Shown: positions 52,791-64,000 of the stretch, piece after piece | Layout of the letters: the number at the start of each line of letters is the position of its first letter | Position numbering within the stretch: position 1 is the first letter of the stretch | From: Campanula takesimana | Lineage: Eukaryota; Streptophyta; Magnoliopsida; Asterales; Campanulaceae | Reading direction: 5' to 3' | Length of the DNA stretch: 64,000 nucleotides | Assembly: GCA_026119855.1 (NCBI GenBank) | Contig: JAOWBW010000305.1 | Location: 1,116,001-1,180,000, forward strand | Notes under the pieces: generated by a model | The model's input: the letters and a program-made list of their open reading frames with translations, nothing else | Database searches by the model: none | What the model was told of the DNA's origin: nothing | Position numbers and translations under genes: made by a program

Positions 52791-53828
52791 TTGATGTAGC
52801 CGCCTTTGGGCTTCCGAAGCACGGGCTTCCCCTTGTTGTTCACGTGGATGGTTGTCTCGGACGCCAATTCAGGTGTGGGCTCCTTGGTCGATGTTTCCGA
52901 TGGACAGAACCGCGAAGGACTTTTAGCATATTAAACCTCATGGCGAAATTATAACCATGATTTGAGAAAAATGCTTCATTATCAGATTAGCCTTTGAAAA
53001 GAGTTGACCTCTTATTTTAAGAAAACTTGATTTCCAATTTTTTGAATGAGGATTGACACACGCATTTTTCTATTTGAGTAAAAGACTCACACATTTCCCC
53101 CTCTCTTTTTTTTCATAAGGATTGACACACACACATTTCATTTGAGTAAACGACTCACACATTCAAATGGGTTTAACGAAGAGACGAACATGACTTAAGT
53201 TGGCCTAATTCAAACGGGCTTTTGGGAAGAGGTGAGTGATTGACTCACTTTCCAAACGGACTTCCTAGGGTGACGGAGAGCGGCCCTAAGGGACTTAACT
53301 TAAAGGTTACGGGGACAAGGAGCCTCCTTGGCTTGTCGGAATATAGTCAGGATAACATGGGACAAAACCTTACTGGTTTGGGACCAGATGGTACTCACAC
53401 TAGTTCGAGCCATCACGACGATCGCAGCAACTGAGATGGTCATCACATGGAGGTGCAAACTGAGGAGGCCAATGCTTGACCAAGGTATATTACCATATGG
53501 TGCCATGACAGTTAAACTCGAAGGGGTCATGGTCACGCGACGACACTGACGGGAACGAAATGGCATGAGGGGCGTAGAATTGGTCATCATGTGACGGCCC
53601 AAGGAGGAAGGGGAGAGAGTTACCCTAAGCACCTTTTGTTTCTTTTCTTTAACAGACGCTTTGGAGGATAACAGGGATCCATCCAAAGACTTGACTAACT
53701 TCCTAGGGAATTACGCCTAGGGGTTTAACGGGGATCTTAACGGGGACCTAAGGGACAAAACCTAGGGGTTTGGCGGGAATTTCAACAGGGACCTAGGGGA
53801 CAATGCCTAGGGTTCCAATGGGAATCTC

Positions 53829-54252
53829 AACGGGGATCACCACGGGGATCACAACGGGGATCACAACGGGATCACAATGGGGATCACAATGGGGATCACA
53901 ACGGGATCACAATGGGGATCACAACGGGGGCCTAGGGGACAACACCTAAGGTTCAACGGAGGTTTCAGCGGGGATCACAAACGGGATCACAACGGGGATC
54001 ACAACGGGGATCACAACGGGATTACAATGGGGATTACAACGGGGATCACAACGGGATCGCAACGGGGGCCTAGGGGACAACACCTAGGGGTTCAACGGAG
54101 GTTTCAGCGGGGATCACAAACGGGATCACAACGGGGATCACATCGGGGATCACAACGGGATTACAACGGGATCACAACGGGGATCACAACAGGGATCACA
54201 ATGGGGATCACAACGGGGATCACAACGGGATCATAATGGGGATCACAACGGG
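53829..54252 (+). repeat. GGGGATCACAAC minisatellite
   Basis: Several dozen short units of 11-12 bp (GGGGATCACAAC, GGGATCACAAT, GGGATTACAAC) form three blocks separated by two near-identical 60-bp spacers (CCTAGGGGACAACACCTA ... TTTCAGC). This is a higher-order repeat. Confidence 0.9.
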
Positions 54253-55959
54253 ACCTTGGAAGGATAGTGGGGATCCATCCAAAGACTTGACGAAATGCCT
54301 TTATGGAGGTCTTGGAGGATAACGGGGATCCGTCCAAAGACTTAACGAAATGACGCTCATTAACGCAAGAATTCGTCAAGGCCAAGAAGCAAAAATGGAG
54401 CAAAGTCATGCAATGTGCAATTATTTATTCATCCACGTTTACTTAAAAAGCATTTTTATTCCTATATGGTTGAAAAAGATTTCTCTTCTTTTTCGCAACT
54501 ACTCTAAATCCTGGGTCAGTGGAGGCCATCACTACGCCTATAAGCCCCTCGTTTTTCACCTGTATTGCACGCCCCCAAGGATGGACTGTCCCGGGCGAGG
54601 GTCCTATAGGGCACGCGGCTTCCATCGACCAAAAGAGACGAACCTAGGGTCTAGTGCATCGCAAGGTTCCCAATATGTGAGCCATTCCAATCATGATTAA
54701 GCCCCAGTCAAGATCAAGATTCGTCTTAGGGACTTAAGGGACTTCCGACATAACCTCATCTTTGATGAGGGCCTTCGAATCTTATCCATGGGCTTAAGGA
54801 TGATTAGTATGAACCATTCATTAGGGCTTGACAACACAGTGTCACCCTATCTATAACACATGACTTAGGTTAATTATAGCCAATATTAACGCATAAGTCA
54901 AGGACCGGGTCAAAGTTGACCATGGTCACACTTGTTTTCACAAGGAGTCGTGACTCGGGAATTAACTTGGCCATAATTAATCTCAGACACGTATTAGGGA
55001 CGTGGCAACGTGAGCTAGACCAAAACCAACCGAAGTCACGGAATTTGTGTGTCACGGACATGTGTGGTTGACTCGGCTCAGAAGGGGTGGTGGAATGTAC
55101 CCGTGCGCGCTTGAAGGGAACAAGAGCGCCAATCGAGCTGCATCTGGCATCCATCCCGGGTTTAAAGGGTATTTGGAACGTGCAAGGTCAAGTGCGCGTT
55201 GTGTGAAGTCATTCTATATTCCCTTTTGAGTCAAAATAGAAATTTTCAATCTGTTTTTTCAATATTATGAACAACACATGAGCAAGATATGAACAAATAT
55301 GGACAAGCATGGAATAAGCAATTTATACAAGCAATCAATCAAAGAATATGAACAAGTGAGGACCAAAACTTTGTACATGTAACAATTGTGCACAACCAAG
55401 AATTTTTGAAAGCCAAACATTTTACAAGAAGAGCAATTCATTTGAAAAGCCATTTGTACAAATCAAGTTGTGCACAACAAAAAGAGGGTTTTGAAAACAA
55501 AGAAATTTTTCAAGAAGGGTGATGCACAATGAGGCTTTGAAAACCTATTTTATTTTTCCAAAAGATTGTGCATAACCAAGCTTTAAGAACCAAGTTTTGG
55601 CCAAAGAAAATGAGGTAATGTGCACAAATAAGACTGTAAATTTGGAACCTGGACAAGCAGAAGCAAAGGGGGTGTTCAGAGTGTTGCTTCCTGCACAAAA
55701 TGGTTAAATTGCAACATTCTGACCCCTACCCAAAGTAGCCGTACGGCTAAGACAAGAGGGTTGAGATTTTTTCCAGTTTTTCCAACTTCTGATCACCAAG
55801 CCCCAGTTTATTGCATTTCCAGAACAGATCCACCCAAAAAAGTTCAAAAGAAACATGAAACACACAAAAGCATGCACAAGGTCAAACTAACGGGGCGGGA
55901 GTTTAACCCACACAAGAATCCCCCCGGATTTCTAGAAAGAAGTGCGGAAACAAACTTTT

Positions 55960-55977
55960 CCCCAGCAGAGTCGCCAA
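55960..55977 (-). promoter_or_regulatory. F5 primer-binding site
   Basis: Minus strand TTGGCGACTCTGCTGGGG right after the LTR end CCTTACA; the same type as F1. Confidence 0.7.
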
Positions 55978-56290
55978 TGTAAGGATCCCGTCCCTCGGGG
56001 CGAAACAAGCGAAGTTCGCACGAGGAAGAAATGCCAAACACGGGTAACTTTCCTAACGAAAAAGAAACGGAGTCGCCACATTTGTTAATTTTAAACCAAA
56101 CAAATGAAAATGGTTAGAGAATGTGAGTTCGGAGGTCAGGTTACACTTTGGAAGAACATATTTGCGGTTCACCCAAAATGCCTCAGAAAAACCGAGTCTC
56201 CCTTGTTAGTTTGAAAATGTTCATGTGTGTGTGTGTATTTAACGGAAAAGTTTCTGTTATTGGTTTTGTTTGGAAAAACTTAACTGAAAG
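55978..56290 (-). repeat. F5 5' LTR, 3' end only
   Basis: On the + strand it begins TGTAAGGATCCCGTCC (the complement of the LTR end) and is broken at 56291 by the F7 LTR. The other LTR of F5 is not in the window. Confidence 0.65.
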
Positions 56291-58383
56291 TGTCACGACC
56301 CGAAATATAGGCTCTATTTTATTAGTAATTAAATGATTTTTATTTAATTATTTGCTTATTTATTTAATTGAATTATTATTTATTTAAAATTTATGTGTGC
56401 AATTTATGTGTTATAATATTTATGCCTAGCATTTTATTTGGGTTATTTGAATTGGGTAGTATTAGAGGAGGGGGTCTTTGTGTAAGATTTTAAATAATAC
56501 TCCTACCCTCTCCCTACACCTCCTTCTCCCTCATACACTCCATCTCCCTCACCCTACTCCCTCCCATTCCCAGCACAAACCTCTCTCTCTCTCTTGGTTG
56601 GGTAAGTTTCATCTTCTCCCTTCTCTCTTCTTTTTCTTCATCTTCTCCTAGTTATTTCTCATTTCTTAAAACGTGAACCTTGTTTAGATCGTCGATAGGA
56701 TCGGTAGAATCAAAAATATTTGAAATCCGTCAACTTGAGAAAATTCAAGTAAGTTACTTTTCCCCCATTTTAATGCTAAAATGTTCATATCATGTTTAGA
56801 TATTGTTTGATGTGTTACATTTGAAGTTTGGATGAGTTTTGAATTTGTTTGGAATTTATTTGGGTTTTTGATCAAAAATGGTGAAATCTTGAATGTTGGG
56901 TTTGATTCTTGATTTTGGTTGTTAAATGTTGTTTTAGGAGTCTTTTAGACTTATTAGTTGTTTCGGTACATTAGTATATGAGTTGGAAGGTTGGATTTTG
57001 TGTTGAATGTGTTTTGGGTTTGAAAATGGAAGAACCCATGTTGTTCTTCCCGATTTATGGTAATTCAGAACATTGGGCGGCCGCACAAGATAGTCTGGGC
57101 GACCGCACAACTATCTGAAAGCTTTTGGTCGTGGTTGAGGGTCTTTTTGGGCGACCGCACAATACCTTTTGGGCGGCCGCACAGAACCCCTGAAAGTTTA
57201 CATTTGTTAAATTTGTGTGATGAAGGATGTGTATTGATCCAAACCTTGGGTGTCCTTCTAGTTGACCTTAGTGAACATTGTAGTACACTTTAGTGATAGA
57301 ATTGGGTCCTTTGTGATGAAGTTTGTGTTTGAAATTAATTAAGTGTTAATTGAGATCATTGGGACGCTTTAATTGTGCGTTGTTGGTATATTTCACTTTC
57401 TTGGTGACTTCTTGGTATGGTTTACCTTTGTGGTGATTTAATTGGATTGGTTCCCTACTTTGGAACCTTAAGTTGTTTATTCATGCTAAAATATTATTAC
57501 TTAGCATTTAATTAGAAGCCCAGCTGGCATATTTGTTGCATCGGGCGATGGGAAAGATTATAATGGCAAAGCCAAGTCCATTATAATGTTGACCATTGTT
57601 TTGCCCTTACTATACCCCTTTTCCAGATTGGCCTTGGAAAAGTCAAGTTAGCGTTCCCTTGTGATGTATCTAGCTATCGGGCATGACTTTGTGTCATGTC
57701 CTTGTCCTTTGTGACACTTTTATGGTTATTGGTTCCGGTACCGGGGTTTCTCTTCGGCTTTCATGCTATTATGAAGATGATGATTTGTTGAGTATTGAAG
57801 CTGCGCAGCGATCCTTTATTTGGATGTTCCGGTTTGGAAAACCTTGGCTATATCCTTTGTTATGTGTTTATTTCCGCTGCTATCTGTTATGTGATAAATG
57901 CTATGTGCTATGTGATATTTATTATTGCTTATTTCTTATTGCATCATAGCATGTCATGTAGTTACATTAGTAACTTATTGAGATTTATCTCACCCCCTTT
58001 CTTTTATCTTTGTTTTTCCTTAACCCCCCCAGGTGCTAAGGATTAGTCTCGCTGATCACGAGAAAGAGGACGTCGAGTGTGGATCCATTCTTTTGGGGAA
58101 GGTTGTTATAGATTGGTTTACATTATATAAATGTGTAATCTTTTGGGATAGTTGTACCAAACAATGACGTCACTAAGATTTGTACATTTGTATTTTGTTG
58201 GGTATAAACTTGTGGAAGTTTATGATAGTTGTATTTGGTTTTTATTAAACTTGGTTTTGTAAAACTTTGGATTATCACCTTTCGGTATTAAATGGAATTT
58301 TTAACCTTGGTATTTCATAGTTTTGGTTTTAGAGTCGACGTCCAGATCGCGGTCTCGGGCCCGCGGGGTCCAGGGTCGCGACA
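56291..58383 (+). repeat. F7 5' LTR (2093 bp)
   Basis: TGTCACGACCCG to GGGTCGCGACA. It contains a four-box GC module (57073-57185), a CT-rich stretch (56582-56602), and GAGATTTATCTCACCCC followed by a C-run (57979-58030), which is the empty site for the F1 insertion seen in the solo LTR. Confidence 0.93.
57073..57185 (+). repeat. Four-box GC module in the F7 LTR
   Basis: GGGCGGCCGCAC, GGGCGACCGCAC, a spacer with CTATCTGAAAGCTTTT, then GGGCGACCGCAC and GGGCGGCCGCAC. It shares spacer and layout with the F2 module at 12875-12984. Confidence 0.75.
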
Positions 58384-58397
58384 GTTGGTATCAGAGC
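58384..58397 (+). promoter_or_regulatory. F7 primer-binding site
   Basis: GTTGGTATCAGAGC directly after the LTR; initiator-Met tRNA type. Confidence 0.88.
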
Positions 58398-58504
58398 TAT
58401 GGCATTAGCTCTAAGTATAAGTCTAGGTGGATAAGTATGAACTAGGTGGGTAGTAGAGTGCGGAGTGATTAACGGTTGATGTTTTATGCAGGTAATTACT
58501 CGAA

Positions 58505-59468
58505 ATGTCCGGAAGAAGAAACAGAGGAGGTACTAGCGGGGCACAGAATCAGAATGACTCAAGGGAAGAAGCTCGTGCCATGTTTCAAGGCATGTTCGAG
58601 GCGGCCATGAAGGCCATACATGATCAAGGTCCGAGGGTAGAACAAGCTCCACCCCGCTATGGATTGGAGCAATTTCTGAAGTTGAAACCGGTTGAATTCA
58701 AAGGGGAACCCGATGTAAGGAAAGCTGAATTGTGGATTGATTCGATGGAGAAGATTTATGATGTATTTGGTTGCTCGGATGAGGATAAGGTCCGGTTTGC
58801 AGCTTACAAGCTTTGGGAGCCGCCGAGCATTGGTGGAAAGGTGTTAAAGCTACTTGGGATGATACTCACACGGTGTATGCGTGGGAGTTGTTTGTGCGCA
58901 AATTCAAGGAGCATTTCATTCCGGTTGTTGATCAAACCGAAAGGAGATCGAGCTACTCAACTTGGAGCAAGGTTTGTTGTCTATAGCACAATACTCGGCT
59001 AAGTTCATAGAATTAGCCCGGTATTGCGACTATTTGGTGAGGACCGAGGAACAAAAGGCTATGAGATTCATTCGGGGATTGAAGACCTCCATCCGTACTC
59101 AACTGATTGCTCAACGGATTGTGACTTTCCAAGATGCGGTGGACCGAGCCTACTTAATAGAGCAAGATATTGGGGAGCATAAGAGGAAGACCGAAGTTGT
59201 GAATACGGGTAAACCGGGAAGCCATGCTAAATCTCAACCTTAACACCGTTCCGACAACCGAGGTAACCCGGGAGCATCATCTCAGTTTAAGGGGCAACCC
59301 ACACCGAGGAATCCGGGTACTACTCCGGGGATTCAGTTTAGGAAGCCTTGTACCTTTTGTCAGAAGGTAGGCCATGCGGAGGATAGGTGTTGGAAAAAGC
59401 AAGGCAAATGCACCAATTGTGGTGAAATGGGGCACTTTGCGAGAGACTGCACGAGGCACCGAGGTCAA
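58505..59468 (+). pseudogene. F7 gag (broken)
   Basis: It starts MSGRRNRGGTSG. The capsid-like region FLKLKPVEFKG ... AELWIDSMEKIYDVF is typical of chromovirus gag. Frameshifts lie near 58813 and 58945, and a TAA at 59241-59243 precedes two CCHC zinc knuckles (CTFCQKVGHAEDRC and CTNCGEMGHFARDC, about 59350-59450). Gag packages the RNA. The frame after the second frameshift is continuous with protease. Confidence 0.88.
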
Positions 59469-60329
59469 GCATCCGGGTCAGGAGTTGGTGTTAATCAGGG
59501 TCAGAAAAGGGATGCCGCAGGGAAGCCCAAAGTTGAAGGGAAGGTTTATGCCATGAATCAACAACAAGCTACCGATGATCCATCCGTTATTGGAGGTATT
59601 GTTTCTGTGTCTAATGTGAGCGCACGAGCGTTAGTAGATCCAGGATCATCTCATTCATACATTTCTGTGCAATTTGCTTCCATGTTAAATGCTGCATTCG
59701 AGTCTTTACCGTACGTGCTAGAGGTGTCGACCCCTATAGGAGAATGTTTGATTTCTGACCGAGTCTTTCGTGCTTGTGACGTGGGTATTTGTGGTCGAGT
59801 CCTTTGTGCGGATTTGGTAGTTCTTCCTATCCAAGACTTTGATGTCATTTTGGGTATGGATTGGTTGAGCAAGTTTCATGCTTCTGTTGATTGCCGTAGG
59901 AAAACTGTTACTTTTTCTATTCCCGATGTGCCTAAATTTGTGTTTGAGGCTTTTCCTCTGAGTAGAAAGGTTCGCTTAATTTCTTTTATGAAAGCGAGAA
60001 AATTATTGCATAGTGGTTGTGAGGGGTATTTGGCTAGTGTTCTTGATACTAGGAAAGAATCCCCTAGTTTTGATAGTGTTAGGTTAGTTCGGGAATTTCC
60101 CGATGTTTTCTCTACCGAGTTTGATATGCCTCCCGATCGTGAGATTGAGTTTTGTATAGATCTTTTGCCGGGTACGGCTCCGATTTCGAAAGCGCCTTAT
60201 AGGTTAGCTCCCGCAGAGTTGAAAGAATTAAAGGTTCAGTTGCAAGAGTTGCTTGATCGAGGGTTTATCCGCCCTAGTGTTTCCCCGTGGGGAGCACCGG
60301 TTTTGTTTGTGCGGAAGAAAGATAGTTAG
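59469..60329 (+). pseudogene. F7 aspartic protease and RT N-terminus
   Basis: The protease motif ALVDPGSSHSYIS (about 59625-59665) has D-P-G in place of D-S/T-G; ILGMDWLSKFHA (about 59848-59885) is the C-terminal flap signature. RT starts around FDMPPDREIEFCIDL and RGFIRPSVSPWGAPVLFV. A TAG at 60327-60329 replaces the codon before the LRLCIDFRKLN motif, so RT is cut near its start. Confidence 0.87.
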
Positions 60330-61069
60330 TTGAGATTGTGTATAGATTTCCGGAAGTTGAATCAGGTTACGGTGAAGAATAAATATCCTCTACCCCATAT
60401 CGATGATTTATTTGATCAGCTTCAAGGGTCCGTGGTTTTCTCTAAGCTTGATTTGAGGAGTGGGTACCATCAGTTGAAGGTTCGGTCGGAGGATATTCCG
60501 AAGACTGCTTTTCGCACTCGGTATGGTCATTATGAGTTCTTGGTTATGCCGTTTGGGTTGACTAATGCGCCGGCCGTGTTTATGGATTTGATGAACCGGA
60601 TTTTCCATCCCTATCTTGATTCGTTCGTGGTAGTCTTCATCGACGACATTCTTGTTTATTCGAAATCTCGAGAGGAGCATGAACAACATTTGAGGACAGT
60701 TTTATCCGTTCTTGCGAGGGAGAAATTATTTGCGAAGTTCAGTAAATGCGAATTCTGGCTCGAGAAGGTGTCATTTCTGGGTCATGTGATTTCTAAAGAT
60801 GGGATTTCTGTGGATCCTTCAAAGATTGAAGCCATAGTGGATTGGAAGAGACCCGAATCAGTGACAGAGATTAGAAGCTTTCTGGGTTTAGCCGGGTATT
60901 ACCGAAGATTTATTGAAGGGTTTTCGAGGATCGCTACTCCGATGACTCAGTTGACCCGGAAGAATGTTCCGTTTGTGTGGACCGAGAAATGTGACAAGAG
61001 TTTCGAGGAATTGAAGAAGAGGTTGACTACCGCACCGATCTTGACTTTGCCTATGGGAGCGATGGTCTA
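60330..61069 (+). pseudogene. F7 reverse transcriptase core
   Basis: Motifs in order: RLCIDFRKLNQVTVKNKYPLP, LDLRSGYHQLKV, MPFGLTNAPAVF and the catalytic FIDDILVYSKS (60636-60668), then the connection LGHVISKDGISVDPSK and FLGLAGYYRRFI. A one-base shift near 61050 moves the RNase H to the next frame. The catalytic residues are intact. Confidence 0.9.
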
Positions 61070-62752
61070 GTGATTTACAGTGATGCTTTGAAAGAGGGTT
61101 TGGGTTGTGTGTTGATGCAGAATGGGAAAGTAATTGCCTATGCTTCGAGGAAGTTGACCCCGAGCGAACAGAATTACCCGACTCATGATATGGAGTTAGC
61201 GGCTATTGTATTTGCGTTGCACAAATGGAAGCACTATCTTTATGGAACGAAGTTTGAGATTTTTACGGATCACAAAAGTTTGAAGTACCTTTTCTCCCAG
61301 AAAGAGTTGAACAACCGACAGCGCCGATGGATGGAATTGTTGAAGGATTATGATTGTACGATTTCTTATCATCTGGGGAAGGCGAATGTGGTAGCCGATG
61401 CGATTAGTAGAAAGTCTTATGTGGCTTCGATGATGGTCCGTGAGTGGAAAATGCTTGAGGATGTTCGAGATTGGTCTCCTCGTGAATCGAGACATGGGGC
61501 TATTTTTGCAAATATTAGGGTATCTCCGACCCTAATTCAGAGGATAAAGGAAGCTCAGAAAGAAGATCCCGAGTTGGTGAAGGTAATGGGTAAACTGAAG
61601 GAAAAGAACTTCGATGATTTTTCTATTAGCCCGGTGGGAGTGTTGACTTTCCGTGGTCGTTTGTGTGTTCCGGATGTTGATAGAATTAAACAGAGAGTTC
61701 TTGATGAGGGTCACAAATCGAGGTATACTATTCATCCGGGTAGTACGAAGATGTATCAGGATTTGAAGCAACAATTTTGGTGGATTAATATGAAAAGGGA
61801 AATAGCCGAGTATGTTTCGAGGTGTCTAACTTGTCAGCAGGTCAAAGCCGAGCATCAGAGACCCGCGGGATTACTTCAGCCGTTAGAGATTCCCGAGTGG
61901 AAATGGGAGCATGTGACTATGGATTTCGTTACGGGACTACCTCGTACCCGTAGGAAGTATGACAGTGTTTGGGTAATAGTGGATAGATTGACCAAGAGTG
62001 CCCATTTCTTGCCTATTGACATCAGATATTCGATGGAGAAGCTTGCGACCCTTTATATCGACGAGATTGTTAGATTGCATGGGGTTCTGGTTAGCCTCGT
62101 GTTAGATCGAGACCCGAGGTTTACTTCTAGATTCTGGAAGGCGTTTCAGGAAGCTTTGGGTACAGATTTGCGATTCAGTACAGCTTTTCATCCTCAGACC
62201 GACGGTCAATCCGAGAGGACTATTCAGATTCTTAAGGATATGTTGCGAGCGTGTTCGATAGACTTTTCCGATTCTTGGGATTCACACCTACCGTTAGTGG
62301 AGTTCTCTTACAACAACAGTTATCAGGCTAGTATCGAGATGGCACCGTTTGAGGCCTTGTATGGAAGAAAGTGTAGATCGCCTATTTGTTGGGATGAGGT
62401 TGGTGAAGCGAAAGTTTTGGGTATTGATTTGCTTCGGGATTCAGTTGAGGAAGTTAAAGTTATCCGGGATAGATTGAAAACAGCCCAGAGTCGACATAAG
62501 AGCTACGCAGACAACCGAAGGCGAGATCTTAGTTTTCAGATTGGTGATTTGGTATTTTTGAAAGTGTCTCCGAAGGTGGGTATTCATAGGTTTGGGAAGA
62601 AAGGTAAATTGGCTCCGAGGTTTATTGGCCCGTTTGAGGTTTTGGGAAAGGTTGGACTTCTTGCGTATCGTCTTGCGTTACCGCCATCTTTGGACCGGTT
62701 GCACAACGTCTTTCACGTTTCTATCCTTCGGAAGTATGTTCATGATCCATCT
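61070..62752 (+). pseudogene. F7 RNase H and integrase, C-terminus replaced by F6 sequence
   Basis: RNase H (YSDALKEGLGCVL ... ELAAIVFALHKW ... FTDHKSL ... ANVVADAIS) keeps its D-E-D-D residues. Integrase has HHCC (about 61710-61845), then Asp in MDFVTGL (about 61921), Asp in LDRDPRF (about 62105) and Glu in GQSERTIQ (about 62213). The GPF module (FIGPFEVLGKVG) and LHNVFHVSILRKY follow. The frame then crosses into F6 LTR sequence, so the usual chromodomain is absent. This long frame is open apart from that. Confidence 0.9.
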
Positions 62753-64000
62753 CATATTTTACTTTATTTTCATTTCCATTTTTTTTCTCAATCCGCCCCA
62801 AAATGACGTGCTTAATTTCGGATGTTACAATTGTAACACCCCGAAAAATTCTATTTCCATAAATATCAAAATAGTACAATTTACATTTCTGAAATACTAT
62901 ACAAAGCTTCACTATAATCTCAAATGCTTTATAAACTGCTCCGAATCAAATATCCCGTCTCGAACCTCGGTCAACTACAAAAGTCAAACTAGAGGGGGGT
63001 GAGCTGGGGGCTCAGTAAGAAAGGGGATACACAATATCACAGAGGCCAATGAAACACAATATATCAAATAACACTGTCCATGAAATTATAAATATGGACA
63101 TTCCAATAAGACTCATTTCACAATTCCAATTTCAATAAATCATATTTCACAGTCCGATGTCCTAATTATGTTCGGGTCCAGTGACTCAACCAAATTAACC
63201 GAATTGTTGGCCGCCCTCGACGGAGCCGGACCCAACACAAACACAATAACCGAGTCCACTGCTACCGTTACATAATTAGCTACATCGCAACTATTCCATA
63301 TAACCAATCTCATATTTGAGAACCAATAACACATAAATCATGCTTTTCAAATAATCATAACATTAACCGAGCAAGTTCAATTCCAAAGCAATAATCAAAT
63401 GGGAAGAAGTGGCATTTGGAAGTGTTACTGACTTAACATTTAGGTTTCGGCATAAGAACAAATGAATTACGTATCAATAAAATGGAGTACTACGATAAGA
63501 CGAGTATAAAAAGAAATGACACGGAATCAATACTGCGTAGTCTCCCTTACTTAAAAATGCTAAAAACCGGAACACCAAATAATTGTTGAACCCAATCAAA
63601 GTCACGCTCAGAGTAACAAACGTTTTCTTTCTCTCGCTGGATCCCCTTTTCCCATGTATTTATTTTGCAAGGAAAGTACATGAGTCATCAGAGTAAAAGT
63701 CTACTAATTTACACCTCATGCTAATATTTGCACACCTCATTCTACCCAATTTTACTTACTGCGTAAGCCAACAAAAATGGGTGGGGCCCAAACCAACTCC
63801 TCATTCTCATATTAATCCGTCCCATATTTTACTTTATTTTCATTTCCATTTTTTTTTCTCAATCCGCCCCAAAATGACGTGCTTAATTTCAGGATGTTAC
63901 AATCTACCCTCCTTAAAAAGAATTCGTCCGCGAATTCTACTTAATTTTATAGCTCTCAATGATCCTATACGAATACCCCAAGATCTTATCCCCGAGCTAG
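62753..64000 (-). mobile_element. Second F6 locus: partial LTR B - AT - LTR B - internal (cut by window end)
   Basis: A 77-bp end of LTR B (62753-62829), AT (62830-62831), a full LTR B (62832-63901) with the same 50-odd-bp insertion as B3, then the PPT and part of the 139-bp internal region (63902-64000). It is collinear with 49890-51137. It is fused at 62753 to F7 integrase. Confidence 0.88.

Larger units (their letters stand above)
52250..55977 (-). other. F5 internal, 5' part
   Basis: Apart from the small ORF at 52560-52790 it is non-coding. It contains a T-run (52506-52520), an 11-12-bp minisatellite (53829-54252), phrases of GGATCCATCCAAAGACTTGA repeated at about 53668, 54268 and 54325, and a GC patch near 54590. 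The PBS lies at its right end. Confidence 0.6.
35500..56290 (-). mobile_element. F5: Tat-like non-autonomous element on the minus strand (split by F6)
   Basis: The two parts are 35500-36837 and 52245-56290. On the minus strand the 5' LTR piece (56290-55978) ends ACGGGATCCTTACA and is followed by a PBS, TTGGCGACTCTGCTGGGG (55977-55960). Its interior resembles F1: the same hairpins, ACGTAGGCA box and poly-purine/pyrimidine runs. I find no RT. The F6 composite sits inside with target duplication GTCAT. The 3' end is lost at the gap and the rest of the LTR is cut by F7 at 56291. Confidence 0.7.
56291..62752 (+). mobile_element. F7: Tekay/Del-like Ty3/gypsy element, 3' truncated
   Basis: 5' LTR 56291-58383, PBS, gag, protease, RT, RNase H and integrase, then an abrupt junction near 62753 with F6 LTR sequence. 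The chromodomain, PPT and 3' LTR are missing. It inserted into the F5 LTR (left flank GAAAG). Gag-pol carries two frameshifts in gag, a stop at 59241, a stop at 60327 and a frameshift near 61050. Confidence 0.9.

Noticed and set aside
53877..54236. 119-codon ORF with GITMGITTGSQ repeats.
   Set aside because: It is the translation of the GGGGATCACAAC minisatellite, not a gene.

Overview
This window is repeat-dense, non-genic plant DNA, most likely from a eudicot with a large genome. I find no host gene, rRNA or tRNA gene. Almost every base belongs to an LTR retrotransposon or a nested fragment of one. Evidence: paired LTRs starting TG and ending CA; primer-binding sites (PBS) of the initiator-Met type (TGGTATCAGAGC) and of a second type (TGGCGACTCTGCTGGGG); polypurine tracts (PPT); 5-bp target site duplications (TSD); and decayed Ty3/gypsy and Ty1/copia proteins. 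I call the families F1 to F7.

Layout. 1-3868: truncated F1 (Tat/Ogre-like, non-autonomous), inserted in an F2 LTR fragment (3869-4060), which abuts a Tat-clade gypsy element F3 (4061-22296). F3 carries protease, G-patch, RT, a degenerate RNase H, a second archaeal-type RNase H and integrase on the + strand. Downstream lie two antisense genes with plant-mobile-domain-like proteins, one of them spliced. F2 (11938-21579, TSD AACCA) is a long-LTR Tekay-like element inserted in the second antisense gene. F4 (22297 to an N gap at 35400) is a SIRE-like copia element with gag, pol and a long extra ORF. 35500-36837 plus 52245-56290 is F5, another Tat-like non-autonomous element on the minus strand. 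It is split by an F6 composite (36838-52244, TSD GTCAT). F6 has LTRs of about 1.07 kb and an internal region of only 139 bp. Inside F6 sits a solo F7 LTR (38839-49741, TSD AAGTA), and inside that a two-LTR F1 element (40610-49393, TSD CCCCC). 56291-62752 is an F7 gypsy (Tekay/Del-like) element cut off by a second F6 copy that runs past the window end.

How the parts relate. Autonomous-type elements (F3, F4, F7) are all broken by stops and frameshifts. F1, F2, F5 and F6 lack usable pol and must have moved in trans. Nesting gives a relative order: F6, then solo F7, then F1. Uninterrupted homologous sites elsewhere in the window confirm two of these insertions to the base.

Most interesting signals: (1) an LTR-AT-LTR junction in F6 that looks like a 2-LTR circle junction recombined into a resident element, seen at two loci; (2) a 30-nt hairpin with GNRA-type loops and a covarying stem pair, shared by F1, F3 and F5; (3) short CpG-rich motifs multiplied in a family-specific way (TGCGCCT in F4, a four-box GC module in F2/F7 LTRs, GCGCGC boxes in F1, a 14-bp palindrome in F3); (4) an intron-containing antisense mobile-domain gene in F3.
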